NCBI GenBank assembly: GCA_013115125.1
Contig: JABANN010000128.1
Span: 1-64,000, forward strand
DNA from: Perkinsus olseni
Lineage: Eukaryota; Perkinsozoa; Perkinsida
Reading direction: 5' to 3'
DNA: 64,000 nucleotides
Within the stretch, counting starts at the first letter, position 1; every line of letters starts with the position of its first letter. A program made the position numbers and the translations under genes. Below the pieces are notes generated by a model. It made no database searches, had not been told where the DNA came from, and worked only from the letters and a program-made list of their open reading frames with translations. This document shows, one piece after another, positions 53,341-64,000 of this stretch.

Positions 53341-54715
53341 TTAACAATTCAAAGGTCTTGGGCTGACGCGCAAATTTTTGTAGATAAAAATTTGAGAGAA
53401 TACGACCAATGGCACAAGGAGGCAAGGTGTCCAAAATGGCGCTGTGAATCGGCGACTGCAACTGGTGAGACCCTTTACCACCAATGCTTGGCCAGCCAAG
53501 CCTCTGATATGTTGTGGATGAGCAAGGGGTACAACCAATGCAATAAGGCGTAGGCCAGGAAGAGGGCTAACTCTATGCTCATGATGAGGATCAACACCAG
53601 ACGCTCGCTCTGGAAGGGGAGTAGGGACCAGGGAGAGGAGCCCATCAACCGACTACCCGTGTTGGCTTGAGGAGAAAAAAAAAAGTCCGATCCGAGTCGG
53701 GGTCATAGACCCAAGCCAGCCACATCATACCGAGGTACCTGGCAGGGTATCCTCACAGGAGCGCTGGCAGGTGGGAATACTACAGGGTGGTGAGCATGAG
53801 GGTGGGGATGACGAACTGTTGTGACTGGGCTACACTAACCATCGCCGCCACTGCAACCAGGCTGGTCACCACCACTGGGGCCCACAAGGGCACCGCCCAA
53901 CGCTGAGAGACGCCCTTCGACCATGGGAACTGGGGTGGGAGGAAGGCCTACGTTGGTGACACCCGAGGAGGTGATGTTGAGGCCTAGCTGCTGGCAAAGC
54001 ACGATAAATAGACAGAAGATGAGCACCGCCTGTAGTACCCCTTGGCTGACAGAACGTGCCCTGATGGGACGATGGAGGACCTTAGGAGAGACTGAGTCGA
54101 GGAGAAGAGTAGTAACAGGGTGGGACAGTGGAAGAAATTACTTTCACGGCCCCGCTACTCTTGATGCATGGGATTTATGGTACTAGTAGTACCACATTAA
54201 TACAAGTAAAATAGATCATGTATTTTTAGGCGAGAAATATTCCCAGAGATCTATAGACCTATAAACGGCTGCCTTGAGAGTGCTCCGAGGACTGCTCACC
54301 GAACGTCGGGAAGTGTAGAGTGTGGAAAGCGGTCAGAACCGGACTCAGAATCAATCTAGGGAGCGCTACTGATGTCACAATAGATCCATTGAACGCCTCC
54401 GTTATGACCGAGTCAGAGTAGACCCGCCCCCCCCCTTATCCCATCCTACTACCCTCAAGAGCCTCCTTCGTTCCATAATACGGAAGGTTGATGCCAGAGA
54501 ATCAACGCACACTCTACCTACCGTAACAATCGGAACTACCATGGAAAGGTAGGGGTACTCACCCGCCCCTAGATGATCGGTTTCAGAGTAGTAATAGTCC
54601 GACTTGGAATCGTCCATATTCAACTCAGATGGTACAGTGAAGGGGCTCCTAACCCACGGGTACCCCGAAGGCCACCACCCTCTCACTAGTACCTCTCCTC
54701 GCCCTTATCAGCCAT
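53341..54715 (-). CDS. Multi-pass membrane protein, five predicted helices
   Basis: Eight exons: 54693-54715, 54563-54648, 54453-54517, 53952-54080, 53784-53902, 53657-53738, 53479-53609, 53341-53455 (about 249 residues; last junction needs an intron of only 23 nt). The N-terminus (MADKGEERSPFTVPSELN) is acidic and hydrophilic, about 60 residues, ending in a basic stretch (RIMERRRLLR). Helices: VLQAVLIFCLFIVLCQ, WAPVVVTSLVAVAAMV, IPTLMLTTLYLGMMWLAWV, LVLILIMSIELALFLAYALL and CLLVPLVVFSQIFIY. No family recognised. It starts about 900 bp from the next gene and ends 113 bp before the MORN-hydrolase start. Confidence 0.6.
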
Positions 54716-55611
54716 AATGATACTACTACTACTGGAGCTTCTCGATTCGCCTTGTATTATGCCATTATGCAGTTCGGTGGCCATTCAAAACTAGTCAACC
54801 CTTCTTGTATCACTAAGAGACCCCCATCATCCTCATGACCAGCAACGCCTTTTCGTCACTCGGGCTCGCCATTCTGATCGATAACCTCACTGAGATCCGT
54901 GGATGTCATCGAATGAACGGCGATTCTAGGTGCTTGCTTTGAATTCAGTAGCGGATTATCGGGCACCTACTGCGGCACCTCTTCGCTGTTTATGTGGTCA
55001 GTTCTGTCAAGAAGTAGCTACCTTTGAGGGAATGCAAGCTCGAATGTGCTAGGCGTAACGTCAGATCAATTCAGGGTGAACCATCTGGTGCGAGAGGGCA
55101 GCTTTACGGCGAAGACGGCTGTTTCGGATGGTACCACACTCAGAGATGCTGCCACGTACTTCGTCGGTCGCTCTTGGGGGAATGACGATCCAAAAACAGG
55201 TCAACGAAAATAACATATTTCAGCACCTACTTGCAAGAGTGAGATGATAACTATTCCCACCACCACGGTTGTTACCACCGGGGTTTGTAGTGCCAGCGAA
55301 GTACGTCTTTCCGAAGTGTTCAGTGGCAGTACAGGGGTAGCGACCTAGCATGGCAGGCCCTTCACTTCTGAGTGCATTCCCGTTGTCCACTGCCGTTCCC
55401 AGTGCCGCGACTAAACTCCGTTATCGTATTGAGCATTGCGGTAGTCACGCTATCTTGCAAGGTTGTTTCTATTCGTCCTTGTGTAGGTCTTGGAGTTCAC
55501 TTGGTGCCGCTCGTTTTGTCTAATGGATGCCGGCTCGCGTTTTACCACTTTTTCCATCAGTTTCGCTACGTTGTGTAATCCCTGCATTCCCGGTTGTCCG
55601 TAACATCCTCA
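54716..55611. other. Divergent intergenic region
   Basis: About 900 bp between genes transcribed apart. Contains a short ACT/CTACTA tract near 54720-54735; otherwise nothing supported. Confidence 0.5.
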
Positions 55612-57246
55612 ATGGGTGGCCTAGGTTTAGCCGACCTAGATCGGGTCTACGAGGTAGCAGCAGCAGAAGAGGAGGAGGAGGAGGAGGAGGAGTCTGGTCG
55701 CCACCATCATCGCAGCAGCTGCAGTATCATCCATCACGATAATAAGGGGAAGAACCGCTCCATTACGGAGCGTCGGGGACAGAGCCATGACAGCGCTCTC
55801 CGTGGGGTTTCGTTATCGGATGTCGCTGCACGTTGGTTGATATTTTCCGGCCCTACGGGGACCAGCTCGACCTACGACCTTTCTCGTCCTGTGGACCATT
55901 TAGACCTATTCCTTAGTCACTCCTGGGGCGCTAACATGTTTTGGAAGCATCTCTCGTTGATCACCGCCTACTACATGCATATCGGTTACATCGTCATGCT
56001 CACTTTGTCGATCTCGCTGTCCATCATGATCTACTTCCTTCCTAGCGACAGAGAAGTCGTGGCCTACTGTGTCGAGATAGGTGGCCTGGTCATCGTTTGC
56101 CTTGCTGTTGCCTTTGGTTGCTTCTTTACACGCTTGTTTCACAAGGACCCAGTGGTCTTTCTCGACAAGTGTTGCATCTCCCAGACAGACACTGGACTGA
56201 AGTACATCGGTATTCATCACATCAGCTCATTCCTGAGCAGGTCTGATGGCCTCGTCATACTCTGGTCGACCGACTACTTTTCTCGGCTTTGGTGTGTCTT
56301 CGAGCTGGCTGGGTTCCTCAGGACCCACGAACCGGGGAGAGTAACCTTCATCTCTAATATGCAGACTAAGTTCTGTATGTTGGTGGCGATCTGTGAAGTT
56401 GCTATTTTGGTGATAATGATGTCGATTGACCTTTCTATGGTGGCCAACCGTATCGAGTCTTTTACTCCGCTCATTCTTTATCTGGCTCTTGAAGCTGCAG
56501 TCACGGTCATCATCAGTACCATTGTTTGCTTTATCTTTATCCCGGCCAAGGCCAACCTACAGGCTCAGATCACCAACTTCACTGTAGCTAGCGCTCAGTG
56601 TACCCTGCAGGAAGACCGTGCGTTCATAAGGGAGAGCATCACCAAGTGGTACGGATCCGAGGCGCAGTTTGAAGAGAATCTTCGAGCCCATTGGGACGAG
56701 ATCGCCTCTGCTCAAATGCCGATATGGACTCTCAGCAGAAGAGGTGTCTACATTGTGGTAGCTCCCTTCCTTGCCTACGGCATCCCAGGTCTGGCCTTCT
56801 CCTTGTCAGCCGATGGTCTTCATCCTGTCCCTCAGTGGTGGATCCCCTTAAGAGACATGCTCATACTGACCATCATGCTGGGGTGTCGAACTCCACTCAT
56901 CGCCAACGTGGCTTACAAACTCTACGCTATCAATACATCACGTAGTCGCTTGTCAAGGCTTGTACTATATACGGTTATTGTTGCCTTTGGATTGGCTTAT
57001 GATGCTACTCTGGTCGTCGGCGGCGGGGCCGCACTGTTTAGTAACACTACCCGAGACCAGATCAAGATACCAGAGCCTTATGGTTGGGTATTTGTCATAC
57101 CGGTGGTGTTTGTGCTGGTATACCTGTATATAACATACACTAGGCATACCAATCTGAGCATCGACGTCGCCGCAGCAACAGCAGTGGCACTGCCTGAGCT
57201 GTCCCTATCGCAACAGGATACTCCCACCACCTCATCATCAGTGTAG
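55612..57246 (+). CDS. Multi-pass membrane protein with TIR-like segment
   Basis: Single exon of 544 residues from ATG 55612; the frame is open a little further upstream only from TTG. An acidic, poly-Glu and His-rich N-terminus (about residues 20-45) is followed by HLDLFLSHSWGA, two membrane helices (YIVMLTLSISLSIMIYFL, IGGLVIVCLAVAFGCFF), then VVFLDKCCISQTD, ISSFLSRSDGLVILWS and YFSRLWCVFELAGF. This order copies TIR domains (DVFLSHS, box with conserved Asp, LVxLS, WCxxEL), but with two helices inserted between the first and second elements. Five or more further helices follow. Such proteins are common in dinoflagellates by my recollection of family patterns, function unproven. Intron-less, unlike most neighbours. 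Confidence 0.7.
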   Translation: MGGLGLADLDRVYEVAAAEEEEEEEEESGRHHHRSSCSIIHHDNKGKNRSITERRGQSHDSALRGVSLSDVAARWLIFSGPTGTSSTYDLSRPVDHLDLFLSHSWGANMFWKHLSLITAYYMHIGYIVMLTLSISLSIMIYFLPSDREVVAYCVEIGGLVIVCLAVAFGCFFTRLFHKDPVVFLDKCCISQTDTGLKYIGIHHISSFLSRSDGLVILWSTDYFSRLWCVFELAGFLRTHEPGRVTFISNMQTKFCMLVAICEVAILVIMMSIDLSMVANRIESFTPLILYLALEAAVTVIISTIVCFIFIPAKANLQAQITNFTVASAQCTLQEDRAFIRESITKWYGSEAQFEENLRAHWDEIASAQMPIWTLSRRGVYIVVAPFLAYGIPGLAFSLSADGLHPVPQWWIPLRDMLILTIMLGCRTPLIANVAYKLYAINTSRSRLSRLVLYTVIVAFGLAYDATLVVGGGAALFSNTTRDQIKIPEPYGWVFVIPVVFVLVYLYITYTRHTNLSIDVAAATAVALPELSLSQQDTPTTSSSV

Positions 57247-58908
57247 TTCGGCGGAGTTGTGGTATTACTGATAATGATGAGGGCTACTGTATAGGACTGG
57301 CATGTTCAGACAACTCTATCGTATTTCCCACTCTGTTACCTGCCTGGTCCCGTCATCAGCAGCATCAGTGGCCGTAGTGTCGTTATTTCCATTATTATTG
57401 AATTAATCAAGGGTTAATATATCCTTCAACGTTCCTCACCTATACTTCCTTCACTGCTTTCTACCCGACTCTCTCCGCCTTGCGTTTCGGTACAGACCAC
57501 TGACACGCGGCATGCTTCATTTGGAGGAAGCTCTGGGGTCTGGAATGAACTACCAAGACTGCTGTCTACCGTAAAACTTCTTCTCCTCTTCGCGGGTCTT
57601 TGAGGGTGGAATTGCTACAACGCGTAAAAACCATCGTGTTCTCAAACAGGTCTTTGCTACCGGCGGTCCAGGACGCTCCAGTATAACGTCGATGTTAACT
57701 CTAGGAGTACCAGTACGTCTTCAGGAGAGTGCCTAGTGTCCCCGCAAACAAGCTGGGACTCGCCTTCTACGACGGTTTTTCGTTCATGCATGGGGAAATG
57801 GTTGAGGCCTTTGATATCTTATTTCCGGCAAGAGCAGACGGCTATACTCGTGCATAGTGACACTGAGGTCTAGGGTGTTGGTTGTATGAAGATGCACCCG
57901 TGCGGGACAGGAACATCATCTCACAAACTAACTTTCTGAACCTCTCGTCCTGCTTTTTTGACGAATGCCACTTCGCCTCTCCCGCTGATGAGACGCGGGG
58001 CTGCTTGCGGGCCGTGGTATTTCCGCTGCCATCATCGTGCGACGCGAGGTGTCGACGGAGACCAGCGGCGGCATTATCATCATCGACGCCGGTCTTGTAG
58101 CGCTAATTTTAACGGTAAATCGGAGCTACCCCTCGGCGAAGTGCACTTGGAAACGCTCTTACTGTGCGGCAACTATTTCAAGTGCACCAGGAGAGGTAAT
58201 ACTCAGGATTCAATAGACGCGGGATGAATTCCAAGCAAGCATCTTCAGGGATATGTTTGTCCTTGGCACCAGTTGGAAACTAGTAATTGCCTTTTCCGAT
58301 TTTCGGACGGGTTTCTCGCTTTTCGTTCCTGGAAGGCAGGGCTTGGATTCATCCGCAATAAAGGCGTTCTCGCTTGCTGTGGGTTTTCCGTCCTTGGGAC
58401 CCAAGGCTTGGGTTTTGGCCATGCCGTGCAACCAAAGAAAGACTTAACTTGTGCATCGATTAGAATGGCGCGCGCGATTATCCCGGTTGTCCCAGGACAG
58501 TACTCACGCCTGCAGACATCGTTGCTAGCTGGGACGTACAATGGTTGAATAGCCTCCTAGCTGCCAAGATGCTCAGTGGCCGATAGACGCAGATTAAATT
58601 TTAGAGCTGGCTCGGAAGGATGGGAATTCGCCGGCGGTTGGAATTGTTTAAGACATTTTTTCGGGGCATGGTAGGAACAATTCTGTCACAGTCGAGCCAG
58701 CTAAGCCGTGAAAGTGTGGACTGAGCAACTGCGGAATTAAGTCCTGGATGGGGGTGGAATTGCCGCTAGCTTTCCGTCTCTCGAGCACTGCGAAGCGTTG
58801 TTGTCACAATGGGGTCGAGTACCACGCTAGCGCTAGAACTGTGGTTTCACGCGATGAGAGATTACAACTAATTTTATTTTATAAAGTTTCTCGGTTTCTC
58901 TTTTGTTG
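57247..58908. other. Long intergenic region
   Basis: About 1.66 kb between two + genes. Open frames near 57882-58227 and 58210-58548 overlap on both strands and show no domain, leader or splice support. Nothing recognised. Confidence 0.45.
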
Positions 58909-60543
58909 ATGCCCCGGTTTCACTCGGCACTCACGGAGCAGAGCAGCAAGCCTTTGTCGTGGACTGACGCCTCTGGTAATACCTATTCTTACTATGAGCA
59001 TCCTTTCTTGAAGTCCGTCCTCTTCATCTTGGGGCAAGAGCTGTGTGAACGATTAGCTTACTACGGTCTTACGCCCAACTTGCAGACTTTCCTGAAGGAG
59101 TTTGCTGGTATGGATGATAGTGGAGCCAACTCGTACATTTCTATTTTCAACTCGATCATTTATTTGACCCCCCTAGTGTCAGCCGCTCTGTCTGATACTA
59201 TCCTCGGTCTTTACGTCACTATCGTCGTATTCTCTCTGATCTATGCATGTGGGTTGGTTCTACTAACGCTATCAGCTATCGAATCTATTTCCGAGCAATG
59301 GATGATTGATGTGGCACTGCTTTTCCTCATCGCACTTGGTGCTGGTGGTATCAAGAGTTGTGTCAACATCATGGGTGCTCAGCAGTTCCATCCTGAGCAC
59401 CACAGGGACCTCATCACCAGGTATTACACCTACTTCTATGCTACCATCAATATTGGTAGTATCATCGGTGGTATCGTCTCCCCCATCCTCGTGCAGGAGT
59501 GCTCGTTCTTCGTTGCCTTTCTCTTCATCACTATCGTCTTCCTGTGTGCCTGTGCTGTCTTCCTTGCGGGTGGCATACTGGGGAGGTATGTGAAGCCGAA
59601 GCCACAGGGTTCGGCGGTACTGAAGGTCGTGGAGGTCATCGGGGTGGCCTGTACCAAGTTCTCTTTCGAGAAGTGCAAGAAGTCTAAGGGTGGACGGTTT
59701 GAAGATTCCTTTATCGAAGACACGAAGTGCTTATTGCGGTTGGTGCCCATGTTCACCATTGTGATTCCCTTCCAAATGGTATACACGCAGATGACCACTG
59801 CTTATTTAACGCAGGCCACTAAGATGGACACCAACACCTTCGGTTGGGATATGCCTGCTGCTATGTTCCAAAACGTGGATCCCTTCGCTGTCATCATCAA
59901 CTCGCTGATACTGGATCAAGTCATATTCCCCTTCTTGCAAAGGAGGGACAGGATGCCTTCAGTGTTGGGCAGGTTCTGTCTGGGTTGCATTGCTGGTGCT
60001 TGCTCTCTTCTCTGTGCTATGGGGTTGGAGTATGCTGTAATGGCAAAGCCTTTGTTTACGATCTCTGCATGGTGGCAGGTCCCACAGTTCTGGCTTATCG
60101 CTTTGGGTGAGTGTTTCCTATTTGCTACTTCATACGAAGTTGCCTTCACCTACTCGCCCGGGCAATTGAAAGCATGTGCCTCTGGTTTGAACTTACTATT
60201 CTTCTCCTTTGGCTCCATGCTTTCGGCTGTTTTATTCCAAGTCTGCTCACCGTGGTTGCCGGATTTCAAGCCTGACGATCCTTCTACTTGGGGCGGATCT
60301 CATTATGATTACTACTACATGGTTCTCATCGGTTTCTGTGTCTTGGGTGCCATTGGTAGCCTGGCTCTCATTCCCTACTTCAACAGGGTCGCTGCGGCCA
60401 ACTTGGCGGTTGCTGACCGCGATGCCGAGCAGCCGAAGAAGGAAGCTGGTCCTGCGGATTCCTGTGATTTTGACGGCGAGTCGTCGGAGTCAGCGGTGAA
60501 GTCAGACCGTGTTGATGATTTGGAGAACCAGGTGTTGGCATGA
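58909..60543 (+). CDS. POT/SLC15-type proton-coupled peptide transporter
   Basis: Single exon of 544 residues from ATG 58909 (two in-frame TTG codons precede it). Motifs of the proton-dependent oligopeptide transporter family: GQELCERLAYYGL in helix 1 (ExxER-type proton coupling), ADxILG-like SDTILGLY, LGAGGIKSCVNIMGAQQF, and YYTYFYATINIGSIIGG, the PTR2 signature. About 12 hydrophobic segments, with a large loop in the middle (about residues 225-285) containing a Lys-rich stretch. The cytoplasmic tail is acidic (ESSESAVKSDRVDDLE). Imports di/tripeptides or related compounds with protons across the plasma membrane by family knowledge. Confidence 0.92.
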   Translation: MPRFHSALTEQSSKPLSWTDASGNTYSYYEHPFLKSVLFILGQELCERLAYYGLTPNLQTFLKEFAGMDDSGANSYISIFNSIIYLTPLVSAALSDTILGLYVTIVVFSLIYACGLVLLTLSAIESISEQWMIDVALLFLIALGAGGIKSCVNIMGAQQFHPEHHRDLITRYYTYFYATINIGSIIGGIVSPILVQECSFFVAFLFITIVFLCACAVFLAGGILGRYVKPKPQGSAVLKVVEVIGVACTKFSFEKCKKSKGGRFEDSFIEDTKCLLRLVPMFTIVIPFQMVYTQMTTAYLTQATKMDTNTFGWDMPAAMFQNVDPFAVIINSLILDQVIFPFLQRRDRMPSVLGRFCLGCIAGACSLLCAMGLEYAVMAKPLFTISAWWQVPQFWLIALGECFLFATSYEVAFTYSPGQLKACASGLNLLFFSFGSMLSAVLFQVCSPWLPDFKPDDPSTWGGSHYDYYYMVLIGFCVLGAIGSLALIPYFNRVAAANLAVADRDAEQPKKEAGPADSCDFDGESSESAVKSDRVDDLENQVLA

Positions 60544-63205
60544 GACATTTTTCACAGCGAGATGTTGTTAGTCTCGCTCTTGCTGCGGTGGTCGTTGCGG
60601 CGCGTCGCTTTGTACCCTCGAACGTAATGAGGATGTGGCATCGCGCACCGTCTAGGATATGTGAGGTTTGTAATTGCGATTATCATCGTAGCAGCCGAGA
60701 ATAACAGTAGTTTTCTCTCTCTCAAGTTCTCATCACCATCATCAAGCCTGCTCGTACTATTACTACCACTGAAGAGAAGCTGCCATCTTCATTATTCTGT
60801 GGTGGCTACTACAATAAGTCTTATTATACGATATGGTCATTAGTCATTTGTCGTCATCATGTGTCGTGGGTGCTGTCGGAAACATCATCACTTCCACCAA
60901 CAACCTCATGTTACCATTCGCTTGTTGCTGCCGCCCATAGACGTGGCTCAGCTGATTGGTTGTCGTTGTTGTGGTAAAGTTCTTGATGTGTTGTCCATAA
61001 AGGCTACGTAATTACCAGTAGCTTGTGTTATATCTTTCATTTTCCCCTCACTCTATTCTTATGCTTAGACTATGTCTTTTCAACATTCATACGCTTGCTG
61101 TAACCACCGAAGTGACTCAGATCGTGCCGATGACGACCAACCCGTCGGCGTTTCGGTCATTTCTCGTCACAGTACCAGTTGTTAGTCTTTTCCGCTGTAC
61201 CGTCGCATTCTGATTTTGATGGTTGCAGTCTGGCTTGAGCAGTGATTGTGCTCGCTCGGTAGCCTTTGTTGCCACCCTAGAGGGGCTTACTGTCAGCTAT
61301 TCATAGCGATCGCTAAGTGGTACGGTTGCGGCACGATTGTTGTTAGAACCACGTCGTCGTCCTTCTATGCTCTAGGCTATGATGGAATTTTGTCGCATGC
61401 CAATACTACCGGTGTGTTGACTGTAAAAAGTTTAAATGATAAATACTACTATGATGTCTCCTCTGCACTTGAGTGTCGTAACACTACCATCTTCCGTCGT
61501 CGGGTGATTACTGATCATCATGGCGGCTATTGCTGTGAAGGCCCCTGTTACCGTTATCATCGTTGGTGTGCCAAAACCGAGAAAGATCGGCTTTTGGTAT
61601 GCTCGAAGCTGTCTGATTCCAGCGGTACTGTCGTGATTGTGGCTGCTCTTGTCGCTGCTTATGTTGCGGGCAATAGTGTGAGCATCGATATGGTCATACA
61701 TCGTGTCCCCTGTTTAGCATTGTACGAATGTTGTTGCGGGTCAATGCGTCTAGAGACGTTAAAACGATGTTCAGGATTCTTAGGTAGTCGTACTATGATC
61801 CTTATTCTGTCCTCAGTACAACCATCTGTTGTTGTGATTATCAAGGTTTTACACTACCAAGATTCCTTAAGTAATATGATAAACAGCTTACCGTTGCTTT
61901 GTGTTGGGTTGTTATTGAAGTAGGGTTGTGGTTGGGCCATCGTCACACTGGCTGACGGATAGTACTAGGGCAGCCTGATCAGATCCATCTTTAGGGTAGT
62001 TGGAAGTTCTAGAAAACAACCGGAGAGAGCCATTGCTTCGGAGGTGTGCAACAAGCGTTTTTTAGGAGAATACTGAAAAGAGTTGGGTCATTGCTCTCTG
62101 TGTGTCGTCCCGTCGAGCTCTCTGTGGACGACCGAGTACTAGAATTGTTTAACTTGTTAGTAGAACCGTCAAAGAGTTCGGCGCGTTATTGTATGTGCGT
62201 GCACCGTAAGCGGATCGATCTCTGCGAGTCAGCTATTCTCGTAGTAACCCCTTGTCGTATATTTGCTCGTATCGGCCTGTCGTGTTCGTCAATCGAGGAC
62301 TGGTCCTACTATCGTTAGTGCACTTACGACTCACCAAGCGCGGAGGCCGCCCCCTATTGGTGGTGGCATGTGGATGCATGACCATAAATTCCTGGTACAC
62401 TTACGGACTAGCTTCAGCCACCTTCAGTTTTGTAAGGTGCCAGAACGGTAGCCTGGCCTCCAGGCGCTCGGTCATCGCCACCGTAGTCCGCCGTTGCTAG
62501 TCGTCCCTCGAAGTAACTTCCCCATCCCCTTAGGGGGCGCCCCTTGAGATCCCAAGCTGGGACCTCTTACCGAGCCGAGGTTTCCAGTATGTGACTCATA
62601 CTGAACACCAGAACGAATCGAGGCGGCTGATACTCCAGTTCGGTGCCTGTCACACAGGGCAGTCGTTGTTAGTAGACGCCCACTACCGTCTTCCGTCAGT
62701 GCCTTCTATGCCGCAGGAAAACAGCCCACTATAGGTCGAGGATAATGCTCAAAGATTGCTGCATCAATAGCCTACTCGTCGAAAACACAACATAGCGAAC
62801 CTCTGGCGCCGCGAGCCAGTATTGCGACCGGCTCCATCTCGACATCCCAAACCGCACACTCGATCAAATGCTCGATACCGAAGGAGCTCCGGACTATTGT
62901 AGTCACTTGGCCAACGCAATCCTGCTGCCGTTGTGTGAGCGATTTTGTCGGCGAATGAGCCGTTCAAAGTAATGAGACAGAGAATAACGAAATTCACTGG
63001 TTTTTCAACGAACCCGCCTATTTGATCGGCTCATGACATGATTGACACACTGGGAGTGTGTGACAACCAGGACGAATGAGCGTAATCATTACCATATCAT
63101 AAGAGTGGTTGAAAATAAGCGGCCGGGCTCAGTGTAGTGGCCACGTGGAACATAGCTACCGGACGCCTCCCCTCACCGGCGGTGAGTTCGCCCCTCATCA
63201 CGACC
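60544..63205. other. Gene-poor region with dispersed-repeat similarity
   Basis: About 2.66 kb. A 225-codon + frame at 61246-61923 has scattered cysteines but no leader, domain or related frame, and is not annotated. The stretch 62272-62350 resembles 24080-24160, and 62575-62590 shares GAGGTTTCCAGTAT with about 23660, suggesting remnants of a dispersed element. Confidence 0.4.
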
Positions 63206-63430
63206 TCAGTTCTTGCACTGGCATATGATATTGTCAGCACAGTCGCTGGCGAACGGGTTGGTAGGAGCACAGTGCCCCCACTTGCAGTTGCAGAAAACCT
63301 TGACGCCTCCGCAGAGACTGTTGGATGCCTGCTGGCAGTCATTGTCGGCCTTAGGATCTCCGCCAGGGTCGTGACTGTTGGCGTGCCACGTGAAGATAGT
63401 CAGTAGGAAGATGATGGAAAAGGAGTTCAT
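63206..63430 (-). CDS. Small secreted cysteine-rich peptide
   Basis: Single exon of 74 residues from ATG 63430. A signal peptide (MNSFSIIFLLTIFTWHANS) is followed by a mature part of about 55 residues with eight cysteines in the order C...C....CxC..C....C....CxC (motifs LCGG, FCNCKWGHC, DC, ICQC-stop region). Size, leader and even cysteine number suggest a disulfide-knotted secreted peptide. It matches no family I can name, and could be an antimicrobial, effector or adhesive peptide; none is shown. Confidence 0.6.
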   Translation of the reverse strand: MNSFSIIFLLTIFTWHANSHDPGGDPKADNDCQQASNSLCGGVKVFCNCKWGHCAPTNPFASDCADNIICQCKN

Positions 63431-64000
63431 AGTGTTGAAAATTGGGGAGTCCAGCTAAGAGGAGGAGCAAACAATAGCCAAGAAAGGTGGGACAGACTCA
63501 CCCCGGCGAGTCCGCGTGCAACCGTGACGCCACTGTGCGGTCGCCATGTGTGTCCTGCCCGGGTTGCTGAGAGCCCTGTGATTGGAGGGGCTCCTTCGCA
63601 GCGGATCATGCGGGAGGTGTTTGATGGTTGCGTCGCGTTAAGGTCTAATGTCTGTAATGAGTCAACGATAAGATGATTGAGGAGTTAGTCAGCTGAGACC
63701 ATCGGTGACATGAGAGAGAAGGTGTGGGCGGATATCTTCAACGTCGTGATCGAGTCGTCGATTGATACTATGTGCGGTTCAGCGCAGTGTACGGAGACCT
63801 GTTAACTATTACGGTTGATCTGTCTCTTGTATGATAGTATTCATCGTTACACTGTTACAGTATTTACTATATTGTCTGTGCTGTCTATTGTGCTAGCCTC
63901 GGTGTTGTGAGCTCACCGATTTGTGCACGCGTGCTGTCTCCTTAAGGGTTGTGAGGATCCTTAGGGTGAGGCGTTCGCGAACGAACAAGGTCGTTTACTT
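63431..64000. other. Window end, no supported feature
   Basis: About 570 bp upstream of the cysteine-rich peptide gene; nothing recognised. Confidence 0.5.

Noticed and set aside
53341-53550. ABC-transporter motif (SPI..LDTLP..GRIL) in one frame of the last membrane-protein exon
   Set aside because: Another frame gives a clean membrane helix with matching splice phase; no ATPase domain is nearby.
61246-61923. 225-codon + open frame
   Set aside because: No leader, domain, paralog or splice evidence, odd composition, and sited in a gene-poor region; consistent with chance.

Overview
The window reads as nuclear DNA of a protist, most likely a Perkinsus-like alveolate. This placement is inference from gene content and architecture, not from a search. 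Support: nearly every gene is cut by many short GT-AG introns (mostly 45-110 nt) whose phases close exactly when exons are joined; genes sit on both strands without operons; TGA, TAG and TAA all behave as stops; paralogs lie in tandem; and there is a flagellar dynein-assembly gene (DNAAF1/ODA7) beside calcineurin and EF-hand signalling genes.

Region 1 (1-11,150) holds a duplicated block about 7.88 kb apart (about 110-2,900 and 8,070-10,830). Each copy has a tRNA-like piece, a five-exon mitochondrial ISCA2-type iron-sulfur assembly gene on +, and on - a member of an unrecognised secreted-protein family ('family A'). Between the copies lie DNAAF1/ODA7 (seven exons, -) and two more family A genes (one full length, one short). 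Both duplicated family A copies are broken, by different lesions.

Region 2 (12,000-18,900): two tandem, single-exon, signal-peptide plus GPI-signal surface-type proteins (+); then on - an auxin-efflux-carrier-type transporter, a SET-domain methyltransferase and a small mitochondrial membrane protein.

Region 3 (18,447-29,699): an array of six tandem short-chain dehydrogenase/reductases (-). Each has one long exon (N-terminal membrane anchor plus Rossmann domain) and one short C-terminal exon, always joined in phase 2. Five copies share an almost identical block of about 195 bp.

Region 4 (30,440-39,633): two tandem, apparently intact 19-exon calcineurin A genes, then an inositol-monophosphatase gene (nine exons) and a small secreted EF-hand gene, all on +.

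Region 5 (39,820-54,715) is mostly on -: a small five-exon gene, an acidic/coiled-coil gene, a small zinc-binding protein, a pfkB-family kinase, two paralogous intron-less proteins, RNA polymerase III subunit RPC11/POLR3K, SURF6/RRP14, an unresolved gene, a MORN plus DUF900-type hydrolase fusion, and a five-helix membrane protein. Several introns here contain tRNA B-box-like sequence in the sense orientation.

Region 6 (55,612-64,000): two large single-exon + genes (a multi-pass membrane protein with a TIR-like segment; a POT/SLC15 peptide transporter), a long gene-poor stretch, and a small cysteine-rich secreted peptide (-).

Exon coordinates come from reading frames, splice consensus and phase arithmetic; none has been checked against transcripts.
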